DNA of 64,000 nt from Pegoplata infirma (GCA_963921195.1 OY992537.1:33837410-33901409); one strand, 5' to 3'. Positions 22,430-34,761 are shown, counted from the stretch's first letter. The notes: generated by a model from the sequence alone, not told the origin. A program made the numbers and translations.

Positions 22430-22600
22430 TCTAGCTGTAGTCGTTATTTCCTTTACTTATTAAAACTATGATACTATGAGAATATCATTTTCAAGATTTT
22501 TTTTTTGTTTTTAAATTTATTTATGATTGTAATTTTTTGCAAGTCTTAATCGACACGTGTTTCGGAATTTGTCAGATCTCATTGTCAAGATTATTTAACA
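22430..22600. repeat. copy of the dispersed GTGTTTCGGAATTTGTCAG repeat
   Basis: It matches 4655-4810 in order and content (TAGCTGTAGTCG start, TTGCAAGTCTTAATCGACACG, GTGTTTCGGAATTTGTCAGAT). Confidence 0.6.
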
Positions 22601-23863
22601 GATATTGATAAAGAAGAATAAGTTAGTTTGGCCACTAACCATCCACAAATTGCCGTAAAATCATTAAAAAATCCTAATAATTGACTTTCTTAGAAAACGT
22701 TTTACCAGACCACTCTAAAAATTGCATGGGAATTTGAAATATATAGGGCCGGCAATAAAGTATAACATATTTCACGGAAGTAGAGCTTGATGTTGCCTAG
22801 AATCGCAAATCATTTAGTGTAAAAACTGAGGGAGTTTAGAGTGCAAAACAGGAAAAAATGTAATGTTTTAATAGTACTTACATACATATATGTTAAAAGA
22901 TAACATTGTTTTAAATTCCTTTTATATATTTGCTAACAAACAAAATGATTTATGGGGAAAATTCATTAGGAGCAAAAAAATGGTGGAAAAATTTTTATTT
23001 GAAACACATTCAAAAATCGTTTTTAAAAATGTGTAACAAAACGTTAAAAATATATGTAGGCTTTAAATAATCCCAATAAAAATTATGGTTTAAATTACAA
23101 AGGGATTGGTTAATCATCAATCGTTTTTAAATCATTTGTAAGTCGATTTACACTGAATGACCATATAATTTTTTGGTTTTTCTTTGGTCTTTGTATGATT
23201 TTTAACTTTATTTAAAAATTCATCTCCTAAACAAACAAAAAAAAACCTTTTCAAAAAGCCAAAAAAAAAATTAATCAAAATCTACAAAAACCATGATGAT
23301 GATATGGCCTTAACACAAAGCTAACTACAAACAATTGCTGTGGCTTTTTATAGCAGATGCAATACAATTTTGTGTCGTTGAATGTCGATGATGACAATAA
23401 ATATACAAACTCATTGTTGATTTCATTTCATGGACGCTTCTCATACAAAGAAAAACAAGCAACAACAATAACAAAACATATTATTTATGCAAAACGAATT
23501 TTCTTTTATAAACGAAAAAGTTACATACATACATACAACTACAACTACAACAAAATTGTATTCAGTGTTACAAATGTTGTATGTACTACGTACAATACAA
23601 ATCGTACAGAGTTACAATAAAATTTGTAAATGACTTGGTTGTTGTCCTGACATTTAAAGGAATGTAATTGCTGCCTGCTGCGTATGCCAGGAAATGTTGT
23701 AAAACTTTGAACACTACAAATAAGTTCACCGAAAAATAATTTTCTTGAACATTATTCTATGAGAATCATTAGTTTTATTAAGTAAAGGAAATAATGTCCT
23801 CGAGCTAGAAAAATATAATATTTAAAAGGTCGAAGAAAACAATTTTTATTTTTTAATATAAAA
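22601..23863. other. AT-rich gene-free stretch
   Basis: I see no recognisable gene. CAACAACAATAACAA runs near 23458 and CATACATACATACAACTACAAC near 23525 look like fly non-coding DNA. An inverted fragment of the CTCGAG repeat lies at 23755-23815. Confidence 0.5.
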
Positions 23864-24375
23864 ACACAAAAAAAACTTGTCAAATAACAAGGAATATTTG
23901 ACAGTTTTCCTTGTTTTTTAACAAACAAATTTGGATCGAAATTTAAATTTTTTTTTTTTGGAATTTTACAATTTTTTTTGTAATTTTACAAATTTTCAAG
24001 ATAATTTTACAAAAAAAAATCTAGTAAATTCACGAGAAATCCTTGTAATTTTTATTGCGACAAAAAAAAACTGTAAATTTACAACTTTATTGGTAAAAAA
24101 ACTTGTAAAATTACAAAATTATTGGTAAAAAGCTTGTAAAATTACTAGGAATTTCGTAAAATAGGAGGTAGCAAAAAATATAGTAAAGTTACGAAACCTA
24201 AATTTATAATGTTATTGGTAAAAAACTTGTAAATTTACAATTTTATTGATAAAAACCTTGTAAAATTGCAAAATTATTAGTAAAAAGCTAGTAAAATTAA
24301 TAGGAATTTTTGTCAAATAGGAGGAAGCAAAAAAAAAGTTAAAATTTGTTCTTTTACAAGGTTTTTTTTTGAGTG
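23864..24375. mobile_element. TIR element, CACAAAA/TGAGTG ends, GTAAAATTACAAG array
   Basis: It starts CACAAAAAAAACTTGTCAAAT and ends ACAAGGTTTTTTTTTGAGTG. Between them lie TTGTAAAATTACAA-type motifs and the block AATAGGAGGTAGCAAAAAA. It belongs to the same subfamily as 26832-27132, 34258-34759, 34762-35308 and 54329-57481. The target duplication is degraded. Confidence 0.65.
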
Positions 24376-24498
24376 TGTTTAAAAAGATTACTCCAACTCG
24401 AGGTCACGTTTCTTTACAAGTTATTACAATATCATGTCAAAGTAACAATTTTCAAGAAACTATTTATACAGTTTGTTTGTTTTAAATAGATTGGTATG

Positions 24499-25106
24499 CA
24501 CTGAAAGTGTTTTGTTCATAACAACTTTGAAAACGTACATTTATTCTATGAAAAAATCATTAGAAGTCAGCCAATGAGTCCCTTCATAGAATTTATGAAA
24601 CAAATTCATAGCAACCAGATATATATGAAAAAGTTCATTTGCAAAAAAAAAAAAAATAACGAACATTATAAAACTAATTGTAAGTGTTAGTCGGCGAGGT
24701 TTTCCTCCTTTGGTGGCGCTGATAGCTAAGGCGTCGATTATAAATTTCCCAGTCGGTAGGTCTTGGGTTCGAATCCCGCCAGGGCAGCAATTTGTTTTTT
24801 TTTACGTTTTTTATGTTTATTTTTTATATTTTTTTAATATATTTATTAAATTTTTTTAATTATTGTAACATTATTTTAATCTTTAAAAGAATTAAAAGGC
24901 TTATTGATGACATTTTTTTCTATGAATAACATTCATTAGATCTATGAATTTTTTCTATGAAGCTAACAAAATCTATGAATAAAATTCTATGAAATATTTC
25001 ACAATATAACGAATATTCATTCAGCCAATGAATTGTTTCATTGATTCTATAAGTTAGGTTTTATGAAATTTGTTCATAGATATTATGAACAATCATTCTT
25101 TCAGTG
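24499..25106. mobile_element. TIR element, CACTGAAAG ends, TTCTATGAA array
   Basis: CACTGAAAG at the left and CTTTCAGTG at the right flank about 608 bp in which TTCTATGAA or TTCATAGAA recurs near both ends. It splits a copy of the CTCGAG dispersed repeat (24390-24498 and 25107-25170). Comparison with 4311-4350 shows that the insertion separates two normally adjacent stretches. The target duplication is unclear (TG at most). Confidence 0.68.
24712..24787 (+). repeat. tRNA-derived segment (B-box GGGTTCGAATCCC)
   Basis: An A-box-like GATAGCTAAGGCGTCGA is followed at tRNA-like distance by TTGGGTTCGAATCCCGCC. The acceptor arms do not pair convincingly, so this is a tRNA-derived repeat head rather than a tRNA gene. 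It lies inside the CACTGAAAG element. Confidence 0.5.
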
Positions 25107-25170
25107 TGGTTATTTTGCTAGACTTACTCGACACGTGCTTCGATCGTGTCGAAGTTTTATCAAGAGTATT

Positions 25171-25465
25171 TAACCCACTGAAATTTTTAATTCTTTTATA
25201 AAAAGCATTGGGAAAATGTTAAAAAAAACTTTAAACCATTTTGGGTAATTAAAACCCGCTGATCTCAAAAATCTTGTCAACAAATTTTTCAATGTTCCGT
25301 TTTCCCAGAAAAGACAGTATTTCAATTTTTTATGCATTTTTAATATTTGGATTTATTTGCTATTTTATAAATTTATTTCATTATTTTCAAAATAAATTCA
25401 AAATGATCCAAATAAGTGAAATTTGATAATAAATAAAATCTAAAAAAAAATTAAATTAATTAAAA
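25171..25465. other. AT-rich gene-free stretch
   Basis: No gene, repeat or structure stands out. Confidence 0.5.
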
Positions 25466-26119
25466 ACAAGTATGAGTGTTAAATTCGGATGTGCCGAATC
25501 TTTTATACCCTCCAAAATGCAAAAAAAAAGTAATTTCAGGGGCGTTTTATTTTATTTTTTTTTTTGGGGGGGGGTCGTTGGTGGTAATGGGGGGTGTTGA
25601 GTTTAAAAATTCATTCTTATACTTTTTGCTCTAAAGAAATACAAGTTTATCATTATTTAAAAAACATTTATTCCAAGCCCATAAAAGGGGGGCGGACCGA
25701 AAAAACGACATTTTCTTCTGCTGTGGGTCCAAATGCAGCACTTTGAATGCATAAAAATGTTTCTTTGTTAAAAAAAAAAACACAAAAAATCATATAAAAA
25801 TATGGTATTTTTCAGAGGTTGTGATTAGTTCTTTAAGGGGGAACTTTTTTCCCCTGGTCCGATTTTGCTCCTTTACGAACTTAACCTGCCTAGGAACATA
25901 AGACATAATCGTGCCAAATGTCGGGGGTCTAACTCTTTTATTTTGGACTGCATCGTGTTAACTACAGACGGACGGACGGACGGACATCGCTAGAATGTCT
26001 TAGAATCGATCACTGATCATAAATATATATACTTTATGGCGTCCTAGACCGATATTTTGATGCGTTACACACGGAATGACAAAGTGAGTATACCCCCATA
26101 CTGTAGTTGGAGGGTATAA
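25466..26119. mobile_element. DINE-1/Helentron-like element
   Basis: The left end ACAAGTATGAGTGTTAAA is followed by a TTCGG...CCGAA hairpin and TATACCCTCC. The right end is GTTGGAGGGTATAA. It contains a G-tract (25565-25575) and a GACGGACGGACGGACGG tract near 25970. The same plan recurs at 48520-49044, 54653-57355 and 63449-64000. Confidence 0.65.
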
Positions 26120-26831
26120 TTAAAAGCCGAAAAAAAATGTAAAATTTCCGTTTTTGCTTGAATTAATTTCTGTGCTGATGCACAGTGCATTAAATGCACA
26201 AATAATTGCGGTGGTCCAGAGGGTTATATTTTTTTTCAATTGCAGACAGATGGGACTTTACATTCGTATTAAAATTTACCTGAAATTACACTTTTATCAT
26301 ACATAAATATTTTTTTAAAAAATCGAAAAATCGAACAGTGCATCGAAATGGGTTATTGAAAACACATCAGAGCTTCAAAATATCATTTCAGTGAAATTTT
26401 GTAAAGGTTCTTTTCTTAAAACATATTAACCCTTCAACTGCCATTTTAAAAAAAAAACAAAAATATGCACAAAAACATAAAATGTGTGCAATAAAAATCT
26501 TGTTTTCATACGAAAAACTTCAGTAACGCCGGATTTAAATAGTAACATTTGAAAATCTATGTAAGCAATATTTCTGTTAGAAATTAGGAAAATCTGTAAA
26601 AAATTAAAAGAAAAAAAATTGTTTCTTATTTTTAAAACAAATTTTTAAAATAGATTTTGAAACAAACAAATTTCAATTTGTGTTTTTGCCAATTTATGGA
26701 AATTGTTGGAAATATGCACAAAATATACATTTAAAACCAAAATATGCATTTTCACCAAAAAATATGCACAAAAATGCAAAAACAAATCGATGAAATTTTA
26801 ATCAAAATTTGTTGATTCGGATAGATAATTG
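26120..26831. other. gene-free stretch with ATGCACAAAA motifs
   Basis: AAATATGCACAAAA recurs in 26460-26790. The rest is AT-rich with no ORF of note. Confidence 0.4.
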
Positions 26832-27132
26832 GTTGTAAATTTACATTTTTATTGGTAAAAATCTCCTAAAATTACAAAAAAGCTTGTAATTTTTATTAGG
26901 AATTCTCGTAAAATAGGCTGCAAAAAAATTCAGTAAAATCACTATACCTCCTTGTAAGTTTTATTGAGTCAAAAAAATTGTAAATTTACAATTTTATTGG
27001 TAAAATGCTTGTAAAATCACAAAATCATTGTTAAAAAGCTTGTAAAATAACAAGGAATTCTTGTCAAATAGGAGGTAGCAAAAAAAAAGTTACAAACTTT
27101 TCTCGTAATTTTACAAGGTTTTTTTTTGAGTG
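26832..27132. mobile_element. left-truncated CACTCA-family element, GTAAAATTACAAG subfamily
   Basis: The right end ACAAGGTTTTTTTTTGAGTG (to 27132) is followed by TA. The inside shows GTAAATTTACA and AATAGGAGGTAGCAAAAAA as in 23864-24375. No left terminus is seen. Confidence 0.6.
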
Positions 27133-27134
27133 TA

Positions 27135-28600
27135 TTGTCGCCCACAGTATGTTGTTAAAACCTGTTTTCAAAAAATTTGTTGGGTCATGGGTTTGTAGAA
27201 TAATAATTCATGGACAAAGTGAGTATATCCTCATACGTTGGTTGGAGCGTATATAAAAGTTAGTTCCGGATTCTTGATAAATTGACATTTTCATCAAATT
27301 GGAAATTTCAGAACGGGTTTTGAAAACATTTCAGAATTGAAACAATTTAAACGATAGTCCATTAAAAAAATGTCTTATTTTTGGAATGTGATGCATTCCG
27401 TTTAAATTTGATAAATATTAAATCAATTGAACTGGACACAAATTTTATTCTTTATCAACATTTAACCACGGATTCTAAGCCCAGTTTGAGGAATGTCTCA
27501 TGATATAGGGTTTATTATGGGGGGCATTATGATTGAGTAAATCTTATACTGGGGTTATTTAATTCAAAATTTACATTTTTATAGGATCTCATTCTATAAA
27601 GGATCTGCTTGTCTGTCGTTTGGTGTGTTTTTTTTTTTTTTTTTGAAAAAGAATTGAATTGGTTTCTTGTTTTCTGTACATTTGCTTTTATTAAAGTTTG
27701 TTTGTAAGTGCTGATTGTAAATGTCGTACGGTATTGAAATTGCCTGGGTATTAAAGTGTTAAGTTTTATGTTTAAAATTCACACGCTGCCGTATTACGCG
27801 TAATGTTTTGTTGTTGCTGTTGTTTTTGTTGCTTGTTTCTCCTTTAGAACATGAGCTATTGAGTGGGTCAGGCAATAACAAAAAAACAACCTGGTTGGAA
27901 TGATGGGTTGAATGTGGTTGGTTAGTTCGTTTTGGTGTCGGTTTAACTTGGTAATGTTTACCATTTTTGTCAATGAACTTTTGACATTTTTTTTGTCTGC
28001 TTAAATTTATTTTTTTGCATTCTGCTACCTAAAGGTAAGTAATACCGATTGGAACTTGGATTTCAATAGTGAGAAAAAATATATCTATTTTTTTTAATTT
28101 TATTATAAATTTATTGTGGTTTAAAATTACATTTTAATTCAATATATACAGTTCAACCAACCATGATTATATTAATTTCACAGCTAAAAAAAAACGTACT
28201 TTATTATAATTAATTCCGTTTATCTTTGACTCACCTTTTATTTTTGCATTCCCATTATAATTTTTTATTTTTTTTTTGTTTTATGCTATGTTGCATAATT
28301 TTCAATTATCTTTAAAATATAAAAATTAAAACAGTATAGAGAAACAGAAAAAACAAAAAAAAAAAAAAATTAAAATAATAATTATACTACTCTACTGTAT
28401 AGTTTACCTACTTTGTATTCTTTTCCAGGAAATTGTATAGACGTTTGTGCTTTGGTATCCTATGGTATCAAATATAGAGCACCTGAGGTGTTATAATCTG
28501 TACTAGAAAAACATTCAAACTTATATTAAAATTTATATAGAAAGACTAAATTTAATTAGAATACTTAAATTGTTTTCAATCTTTTGCAGTGGCTTATTTA
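27135..28600. other. gene-free stretch, possibly old unique DNA
   Basis: I see TTGTTGTTGCTGTTGTTT near 27810, a T-run near 27620, and AT-rich sequence with no gene, tRNA or clear repeat. 27160-27250 ends with DINE-like ATTCATGGACAAAGTGAGTATA sequence. Confidence 0.45.
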
Positions 28601-28963
28601 CAGTAAAACCCAGTTAAAATGAACCAGTAAAAAAAGCTCGATATAACCGAAGTTTTCTAAAAGCGGGGTATATTTTATATCAACCTAGTTTTTTTTCAAA
28701 AAAATACAAAAAACTTCTTATTGAAATGAAAATATTTAAAGTAAATAAATAAATAAATTATATAAAAATTATAATATACACCAAATATGTTCAATCTGTT
28801 GTGAGTTTGGTAAACTTAATTGCCGCAAATTAAAAAATATTTATGTAAGTTTTATCCGAGATTCGTTATAACCGAGCTCCTTATAATAGAAATATTTTGT
28901 ACAATTTTTTTTTTTTTTTCAAAACTTCGGAACTTTGGAATTCGTTATAACCGAGTTTGACTT
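28601..28963. mobile_element. pogo/Tigger-like MITE
   Basis: The ends CAGTAAAACCCAGTTAAAAT and complement-matching CCGAGTTTGACTT are flanked by TA (28599-28600 and 28964-28965). CGTTATAACCGAG-type motifs recur inside (about 28648, 28863 and 28943). CAGT(C)AAAC(C)TCGGTTATAACG termini with TA targets are typical of pogo-group elements. No transposase is present. Confidence 0.62.
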
Positions 28964-29259
28964 TATATAAGGGTGGAACGAATAATAACAAATTATAGTT
29001 CGTTTTAATCTAAAACTCAATGTTTAAATTTTTGGCCTAATCGGACAAAATTTACCCGTGCCTTTGAGGGATTAAAGTTTTGCCATATAAAATAATTTCG
29101 CCTTAAAAACCAAAATTTTTTTTAGATTTTTTTTAATTGCTATTTTACTTAATAAAAATAAATTTTTGGTGGGATTAATCCTTCCGCTTTAAAATTGACT
29201 TCGAAAAAAAAAATTATTTTTTTTTAAGTCTTGTCAAGCAAGGATTTTAGTTGAGATGT

Positions 29260-30715
29260 TTCTTTAAATGAGAACGTCCATTTACTTGTACGGTGTCATA
29301 ACTCAATATATATAATTTTTGAGTTACCGATACAGAACTATTTGTTATATCATGCTTTATATTGTGGCAAATATTCGTATTAATATCTTTTAAACTCACC
29401 AAGAATAGAACACGCCATTATAACATTTTCCATGTACGGAGGGGTATAACTTTTTGCATTTTTCGTAAATATCTAATCTCCCAAGGTAAAATAGTGTAGG
29501 GCATTAAAAAATATTAAGAATTGCGTTTTTAGTTTGTCGCGGTTGTTAAAAAAGTTCACGTACCAAACGCATTGAAGTTTTTAATAACACTACATTAGAA
29601 GAAAACAAAATTTTCATTTCTATAAAAAATATAATTAGAGCCCGTGCTCGATCTGTACTTACGGAAAAAATCAAATAAAATTACTCACAAAATATGTCGC
29701 CATTAGGCACGTCTCTGAAACGGGAATTGCAAATTCCTTCATTTATGTCTGCAATTCCAGATCATATTGGTAACCCTTGCGAAATAATGTAAGAGATAAA
29801 AAAGTTGAAAGAAAGTATGAAGTGAGATTGAGATTGCTGGAAATAGAATTGTAGTGTTGAAAACTGTCAAAATTTATTCTGTAGAAACTATAAATATTCA
29901 CATATATAAAAAACAGTTTTCATTGACAAGACAAACCGACATTTAAAATCCTACTAATGATAACACTAACTGGGGTGTTTGAAACCGGTGTGGGAAATAC
30001 CAGAAATGTCTATAATTTTTAGAAATTCAGTTTTTCTTCTGCATTTTTTCAACTTGAAGGTTAGGTTAGGTTAGGTTAGAGGTGGCGGAGTCAAAGACTC
30101 CTCACATAGACCGGATGGTCCATAGCGAAATTTTAGAAATTCAATTTTTCTTCTGCATTTTTTCAACTTGAACCATTATAACAAATATAATTAGAGCCCG
30201 TGCTCGATCTGTACTTACAGAAAAAATCAAATAAAATTACTGACAAAATATGTCGCCATTAGGCACGTCTCCGAAACGGGAAACGCAAATTCCTTAATTT
30301 ATATCTGCAATTCCAGATCATGTTGGTAACCCTTGCGAAATAATGTAAGAGACAAAAAAGTTGAAAGAAAGTATGAAGTGAGATTGAGATTGCTGGAAAT
30401 AGAATTTTAGTGTTGAAAACTGTCAAAATTTATTCTGTAGAAACTATAAATATTCAAATATAAAAAAACAGTTTTCATTAACAAGACAAACCGACATTTA
30501 AAATCCTACTGATGATAACACTAACTGGGGTGTTTAAAACCTGTATGGGAAATACCAGAAATGTCTATAATTTTTAGAAATTTTATTTTTCTTCTGTTTT
30601 TTTAACTTGAACCCTGATAACAAATATAATTTGAGCCCGAGCTCGATCTGTACTTACAGAAAAAATCAAATCAAACATTTTGAGTTATGACACTATACAA
30701 GTAAATGAGCGATAT
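29260..30715. repeat. fold-back ends enclosing a tandem ~430-bp duplication
   Basis: CATTTACTTGTACGGTGTCA at 29280 is complementary to TGACACTATACAAGTAAATG at about 30690. Between them two similar copies (29631-30058 and 30184-30609) and the start of a third (from about 30620) each open with TATAATT(A/T)GAGCCCG. They differ by scattered substitutions. No ORF is supported. Confidence 0.65.
30059..30130 (-). mobile_element. 72-bp retroposon tail with (CCTAA)n, 42-bp target duplication
   Basis: The insert begins GGTTAGGTTAGGTTAGGTTA (the complement of CCTAA repeats) and continues with GGAGTCAAAGACTCC. The 42 bp at 30017-30058 recur at 30131-30172 with one mismatch. It sits at the end of the first tandem copy and is absent from the second. 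Confidence 0.75.
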
Positions 30716-30821
30716 ATATTCACAAAAATTTTTTTTTTGCTATCTGTGACAACTTTATCGGGTTCTAGATGTATCAAAAAATAGCAAAAAAAAAGTGTTT
30801 TATTACCCTTTTTTAAACAAA

Positions 30822-30972
30822 AATGCCTGCGAATTTTGTGCTCTTATCGAAAATATTAAATCATAATAATGTTTTGAGGAAGATTTGGGTGAACTTTCCA
30901 AAGCAAAGATTTTTTTTTATGGAAAAAAATTGTTATATTACTTTTCTATTCCATGCAAAACGAATTGAAATA
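30822..30972 (+). repeat. dispersed repeat, second copy at 38270-38417
   Basis: Both copies run from AATGCCTGCGAATTTTGT to CATGCAAAACGAATTGAAAT and differ by scattered changes. The short ORF here is not conserved in the other copy. Confidence 0.65.
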
Positions 30973-30980
30973 TTTTATAA

Positions 30981-31117
30981 GGTCTATTCGATTACCTTAC
31001 TACAATCTACTATTTTTTACTCATTTTACTACAGCTGGAAATTTTCAATACAAAAAGTAAACAAGACTTTCCAGTTGTAGTAAAAAATAGTAAGAAATTT
31101 GGGTAATCGAATAGACC
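30981..31117. mobile_element. 137-bp MITE with GGTCTATTCGATTACC ends
   Basis: GGTCTATTCGATTACC and its exact complement GGTAATCGAATAGACC bound an almost complete hairpin. The flanks TAA and TAC are compatible with a decayed 3-bp duplication, but this is weak. Confidence 0.65.
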
Positions 31118-31141
31118 TACATATATATTACACAGTGTTAC

Positions 31142-33176
31142 AAAAATGAATGAAACAGAAAAACCTGGGATGCGATACTTTTTTTCTAGTAGGTGCTGTT
31201 GAGTACAACAAGATTCTGTCCTTGAAATTTGCGAAACACCTCCAAAATCTTGAGTTACGGGTAAAAAACCGGTTTTTCGAACTTTTTACACTTATAAGCC
31301 AGTAACTTTCTTGAATATTAACCGATTTTGAATTTCTCGACGGTTTTAGAAAGAATAAACTAATATCTTTCGAAGTTGTAAACATGAAATTTAAGTAATA
31401 TTAAAACAACTGTGCGTATTTTTCCAGCAATCTTAATTTTTCAAAAAAAAATCATTATTTTCTAAGTTTGAAGATGTTTTATCATATCTTTTTATTTAGG
31501 AACCGTACCATTTATGCATTTATTAATAAAGTATATTTATTTAAGAGTAAATTACAACCTTGGTTTTTAAAATCGGCTAAAAATTGAGTGAGTTATTAAA
31601 CTTTTAATAAAAACAAAATTTTGTAATAAATGCCTGCACAATGTTTTTCTACCATCCAACCATAATATGCCATTCTGTCATTCTGTGTGAAACACATCGA
31701 AATATCGATCTAGGGTCCCATAAAGTATATATTTTTGATCAGTGATCGATTCTACGACATTCTAGCTTTGTCCGTCTGTCTGACTGTCCGTTTGTCCATC
31801 TGTGGAAGACACGAAACTGTCTAAAATAAAAGAGCTAGACTCCTGAAGTTTTGACACGAATATGTGTTATGTTTATAGGACAGTAAAGTTTGTAAATGGG
31901 CTAAACCGGACCAGGGAAAAAAAGTTTCCCCTTGTAGAATTAATGCAACCCCAGAAATACACTATTTTATTTTAAAGTTTTTTTGTCTATTTGTTCAACA
32001 AATAAAACATTTTTGCGTCATATGAAGTTCATTGACCCGCTGTTGAACCAAGGGGATAAAACAATGCCATTTTTTTGGTCCGCTTTCCTTTTAGGTTAAA
32101 CGAAAAATAAAAAAAAAATATAAAATTTTATTATTTGAGTGTAAATATTATAATATATAAATTTGTAAACATTAATCGCTAGGGCAAGGTGTTCCCAGAC
32201 AGCATCACCCACAACCCCCCCCCCCCCCCCCCCCCCCCACAAACCCGCGAAACGTCCTTGTAGTTTTTTATTTTCATTTATCGCAAGGGAAAGGTGTCCC
32301 AGGCAGGCAATACATCCGCGCCGCTGAGTTCCCCTTCTCAACAACAGTTTGGAACAAGAGCTTTCGCAAAACTTTTTTGCTTTAGAGTTCCATTGTCATT
32401 TATACAAGATTTACATTCCACTAAATTATCATGTATTCTACAAGCGGACGTCCGCACATGATGGACATCCCTTCAATGTCTTAGAATCGATCAATGATCA
32501 AAAAAATATATACTTTATGGGACTCCAGACCGATATTTCGCCATCTCTATAATGTCTTAGAATCAATCACTGATCAAAAAATTATATTCGATGTGAGACT
32601 CTAGACCGATATTTTGATGCGTTTCGCACCGAATGACAAAGTGAATACTTATACCCCGTACTACGGTTAGAGGGTATAAAAACATTGTGCAGGCATTTAT
32701 TCCAAAATTTAGTTTTTATTAAAAGTTTAATAACTCGGTCAATTTTTTACCGATTTTAAAAACCAAAGTTGAGTTTTTCTCACAAATAAATATACTTTTT
32801 TAATAAATTCATAAATAATACGGTTCCTTAAAAAAAAAATGTGTAAAAACATCTCCAAAGTTGAAAAATAAAGAAATTTTTTAAAAAAATTGAGTTTGCT
32901 GGAGAAATACGCATAGTTGTCTCAATATTACTTAAATATTATGTTCAGATCTTCGGAAGGTCTCACTTTCTTCTTTCTAAAACCGTCGATAAATTTAAAA
33001 TCGGTTGGTTTTCAACAAAGTTACTGGCTTATAAGTGTAAAAAGTTCGAAAAACCGGTTTTTTACCCGTAACTCAAGATTTTGGAGGTGTTTCGCAAATT
33101 TCAAGTACAGGGTCTTATTGTACTCGACAACACCTACTAGAAAAAAAGTATCGCATCCCAGGTTTTTTTTCGCTGT
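31142..33176. mobile_element. 2-kb fold-back with DINE-1-like sequence in its loop
   Basis: Arms of about 500 bp (31160-31650 and 32680-33170) match closely, including CCTGGGATGCGATAC near the ends. ACACAGTGTTA occurs at both outer flanks and may be an 11-bp target duplication, although the element's exact ends are uneven. The loop (31655-32677) is occupied by DINE-1-like sequence. Confidence 0.68.
31655..32677. mobile_element. DINE-1-like sequence (composite) with a 24-base C run
   Basis: Both ends carry the ATTCTGTCATTCTGTGTG.../...GAATGACAAAGTG and GTCCGTCTGTCTGACTGTCC features of the family, in opposite orientations, so this looks like two joined copies. The C run is at 32215-32238, in the position where other copies have a G or C tract. 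Confidence 0.55.
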
Positions 33177-33199
33177 CACACAGTGTTATTGATCCATTT

Positions 33200-34255
33200 G
33201 TAACACACTCTAGCTATATACATCCGTCCATCTGTCTGTGGAAAGCAAGATGCAGTCAAAACCAAAAGAGCTGTATATTTGGTAAATGAGTGCAAAAATA
33301 AGTGCGAAAAAATGTTTTAAACAAATGGAAAATTTTTATGCGAAAAGCTTAGACTTGGTGAAAAAGTAGTTTTGGTAAAAAAAAAATATTTTTTTCACGA
33401 AAAACAAAATAATGTTGAAAAAAATTTAATGAACCCAAAATTTTTGGTGAAAAAAATTTTGATGAAAAAAAGTTTTTGGTGAATTTTTTTCATGAAAAGA
33501 AAAATTTTTTGATGTAAAAAAAAATTGATAAAAAATTTTTTTTTGGTGAGCAAAAAATTGATAATAAAAAATTTTATGAAAATTATTAATGAAAAAAATA
33601 TGATAAAAAAATATTTATGAAAAAAAATTTTGACAAAAAAAAATTTGATGAAAAAAAAAAAATACTGAAAAGAAAAATTTGATGAAAAAAAAAATTTGAA
33701 AAAAAAAATTGATGAAAAAAAAAAAAATTGATAAAAAAAAATGATGAAAAAAAAAAATTGATGAAAAAAAAATTGATGAAAAAAAAAATTGATGAAAAAA
33801 AAAATATGGAAAAAAAAATTGATGAAAAACAAAAATTTTTTGAAAAAAATTAATGAAAAAAAAAAAAAAAAAATTGGTGGGAAAAAAACTTATAAAAAAA
33901 AATTAATGAAAAGAAAAAAATTAATGAAAAAAAAATTTGACGAAAAAAAAAATTGAATGAAACAAAAAAATTGATGAAAAAAAAAATTTTATGAAAAAAA
34001 AATAAAATTTGATGAAAAAAATTTATGTAACTTTTTATTCACCAGCTGGTGAAAAATGGTTTTATTCACCACGAGGTGAATTATTATCCAAGTTACAAAC
34101 GCAAGTTACTAAAATTTTTGGGTTTAAGAAAATGAAAATAGTAATTCTTGTTTTCTTTTTCGTTAATTGTTAGCTTATATAGTCAAACTGAGGTGGCGTC
34201 CTGCAACTTTTTTAAAATTACACACCAGCCTAAAAACATTATCATGTTAAAAAAA
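33200..34255 (+). repeat. composite repeat: 650-bp TTGATGAAAAAA array, paired palindromes, conserved flank
   Basis: A conserved lead (ATGCGAAAAGCTTAGACTTGG near 33338) precedes the array (33370-34025). Then come TTCACCAGCTGGTGAA and TTCACCACGAGGTGAA (34039-34080) and the CAAACTGAGGTGGCGT block. The same succession recurs at 38575-43880. The reverse frame of the array reads as a Phe-rich ORF but is low-complexity repeat. Confidence 0.7.
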
Positions 34256-34257
34256 TA

Positions 34258-34759
34258 AACACAAAAACCTTGTCAAATTACTAGAAAAATTTCATAATCC
34301 CATTTTACCAATATTTTATTGTTTTCCTTATTTTTCGATCGAAATTTACAATTTTTTTGTAATTTTCATTTATTTTTTTTTGTAATTTTACAATTTTCCG
34401 AAATTTTTTTAAAAAAAAATCTAGTAAATTCAAGAGATTTCCTTGTAAGTTTTATTGTGCTAAAAAAGTTTTAAATTTACAATTTTATTGGTAAAAATCA
34501 TGTAAAATTTCGACAAAGCTTTACTAGGAATTGCCGTAAAATAGGAGGCAGCAAAAAATCTACTAAAAACACGAAACCTCCTTGTAAGTTTTATCGAGTC
34601 AAACAAATTTGCAAATTTACAATTTAATTGGTAAAAAGCTTGTAAAATTACAAAGTTATTGGTAAAAAGCTTGTAAAATTACAAGGAATTGTTGTTAAAT
34701 AGGAGGTAGCAAAAAAAAGTTACAAACTTTTCTTATCGTTTTATTATTTTTTTTGGGTG
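34258..34759. mobile_element. CACTCA-family element, GTAAAATTACAAG subfamily
   Basis: The left end is ACACAAAAACCTTGTCAAATTA and the right end is TTTTTTTTGGGTG followed by TA (34760-34761). It carries the AATAGGAGGTAGCAAAAAA block. Its right TA is also the left TA of the next element. Confidence 0.62.
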
Positions 34760-34761
34760 TA

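Noticed and set aside
24712..24787. functional tRNA gene
   Set aside because: The acceptor stem does not pair and no normal anticodon arm can be drawn, so only the promoter-like boxes remain.
30823..31080. 85-residue ORF as a small gene
   Set aside because: The second copy of this repeat at 38270 does not keep the frame, and the ORF runs into a MITE.
33395..33832. 145-residue minus-strand ORF rich in Phe
   Set aside because: It is the reverse reading of the TTGATGAAAAAAA array. It has no domain and consists of low-complexity repeat.
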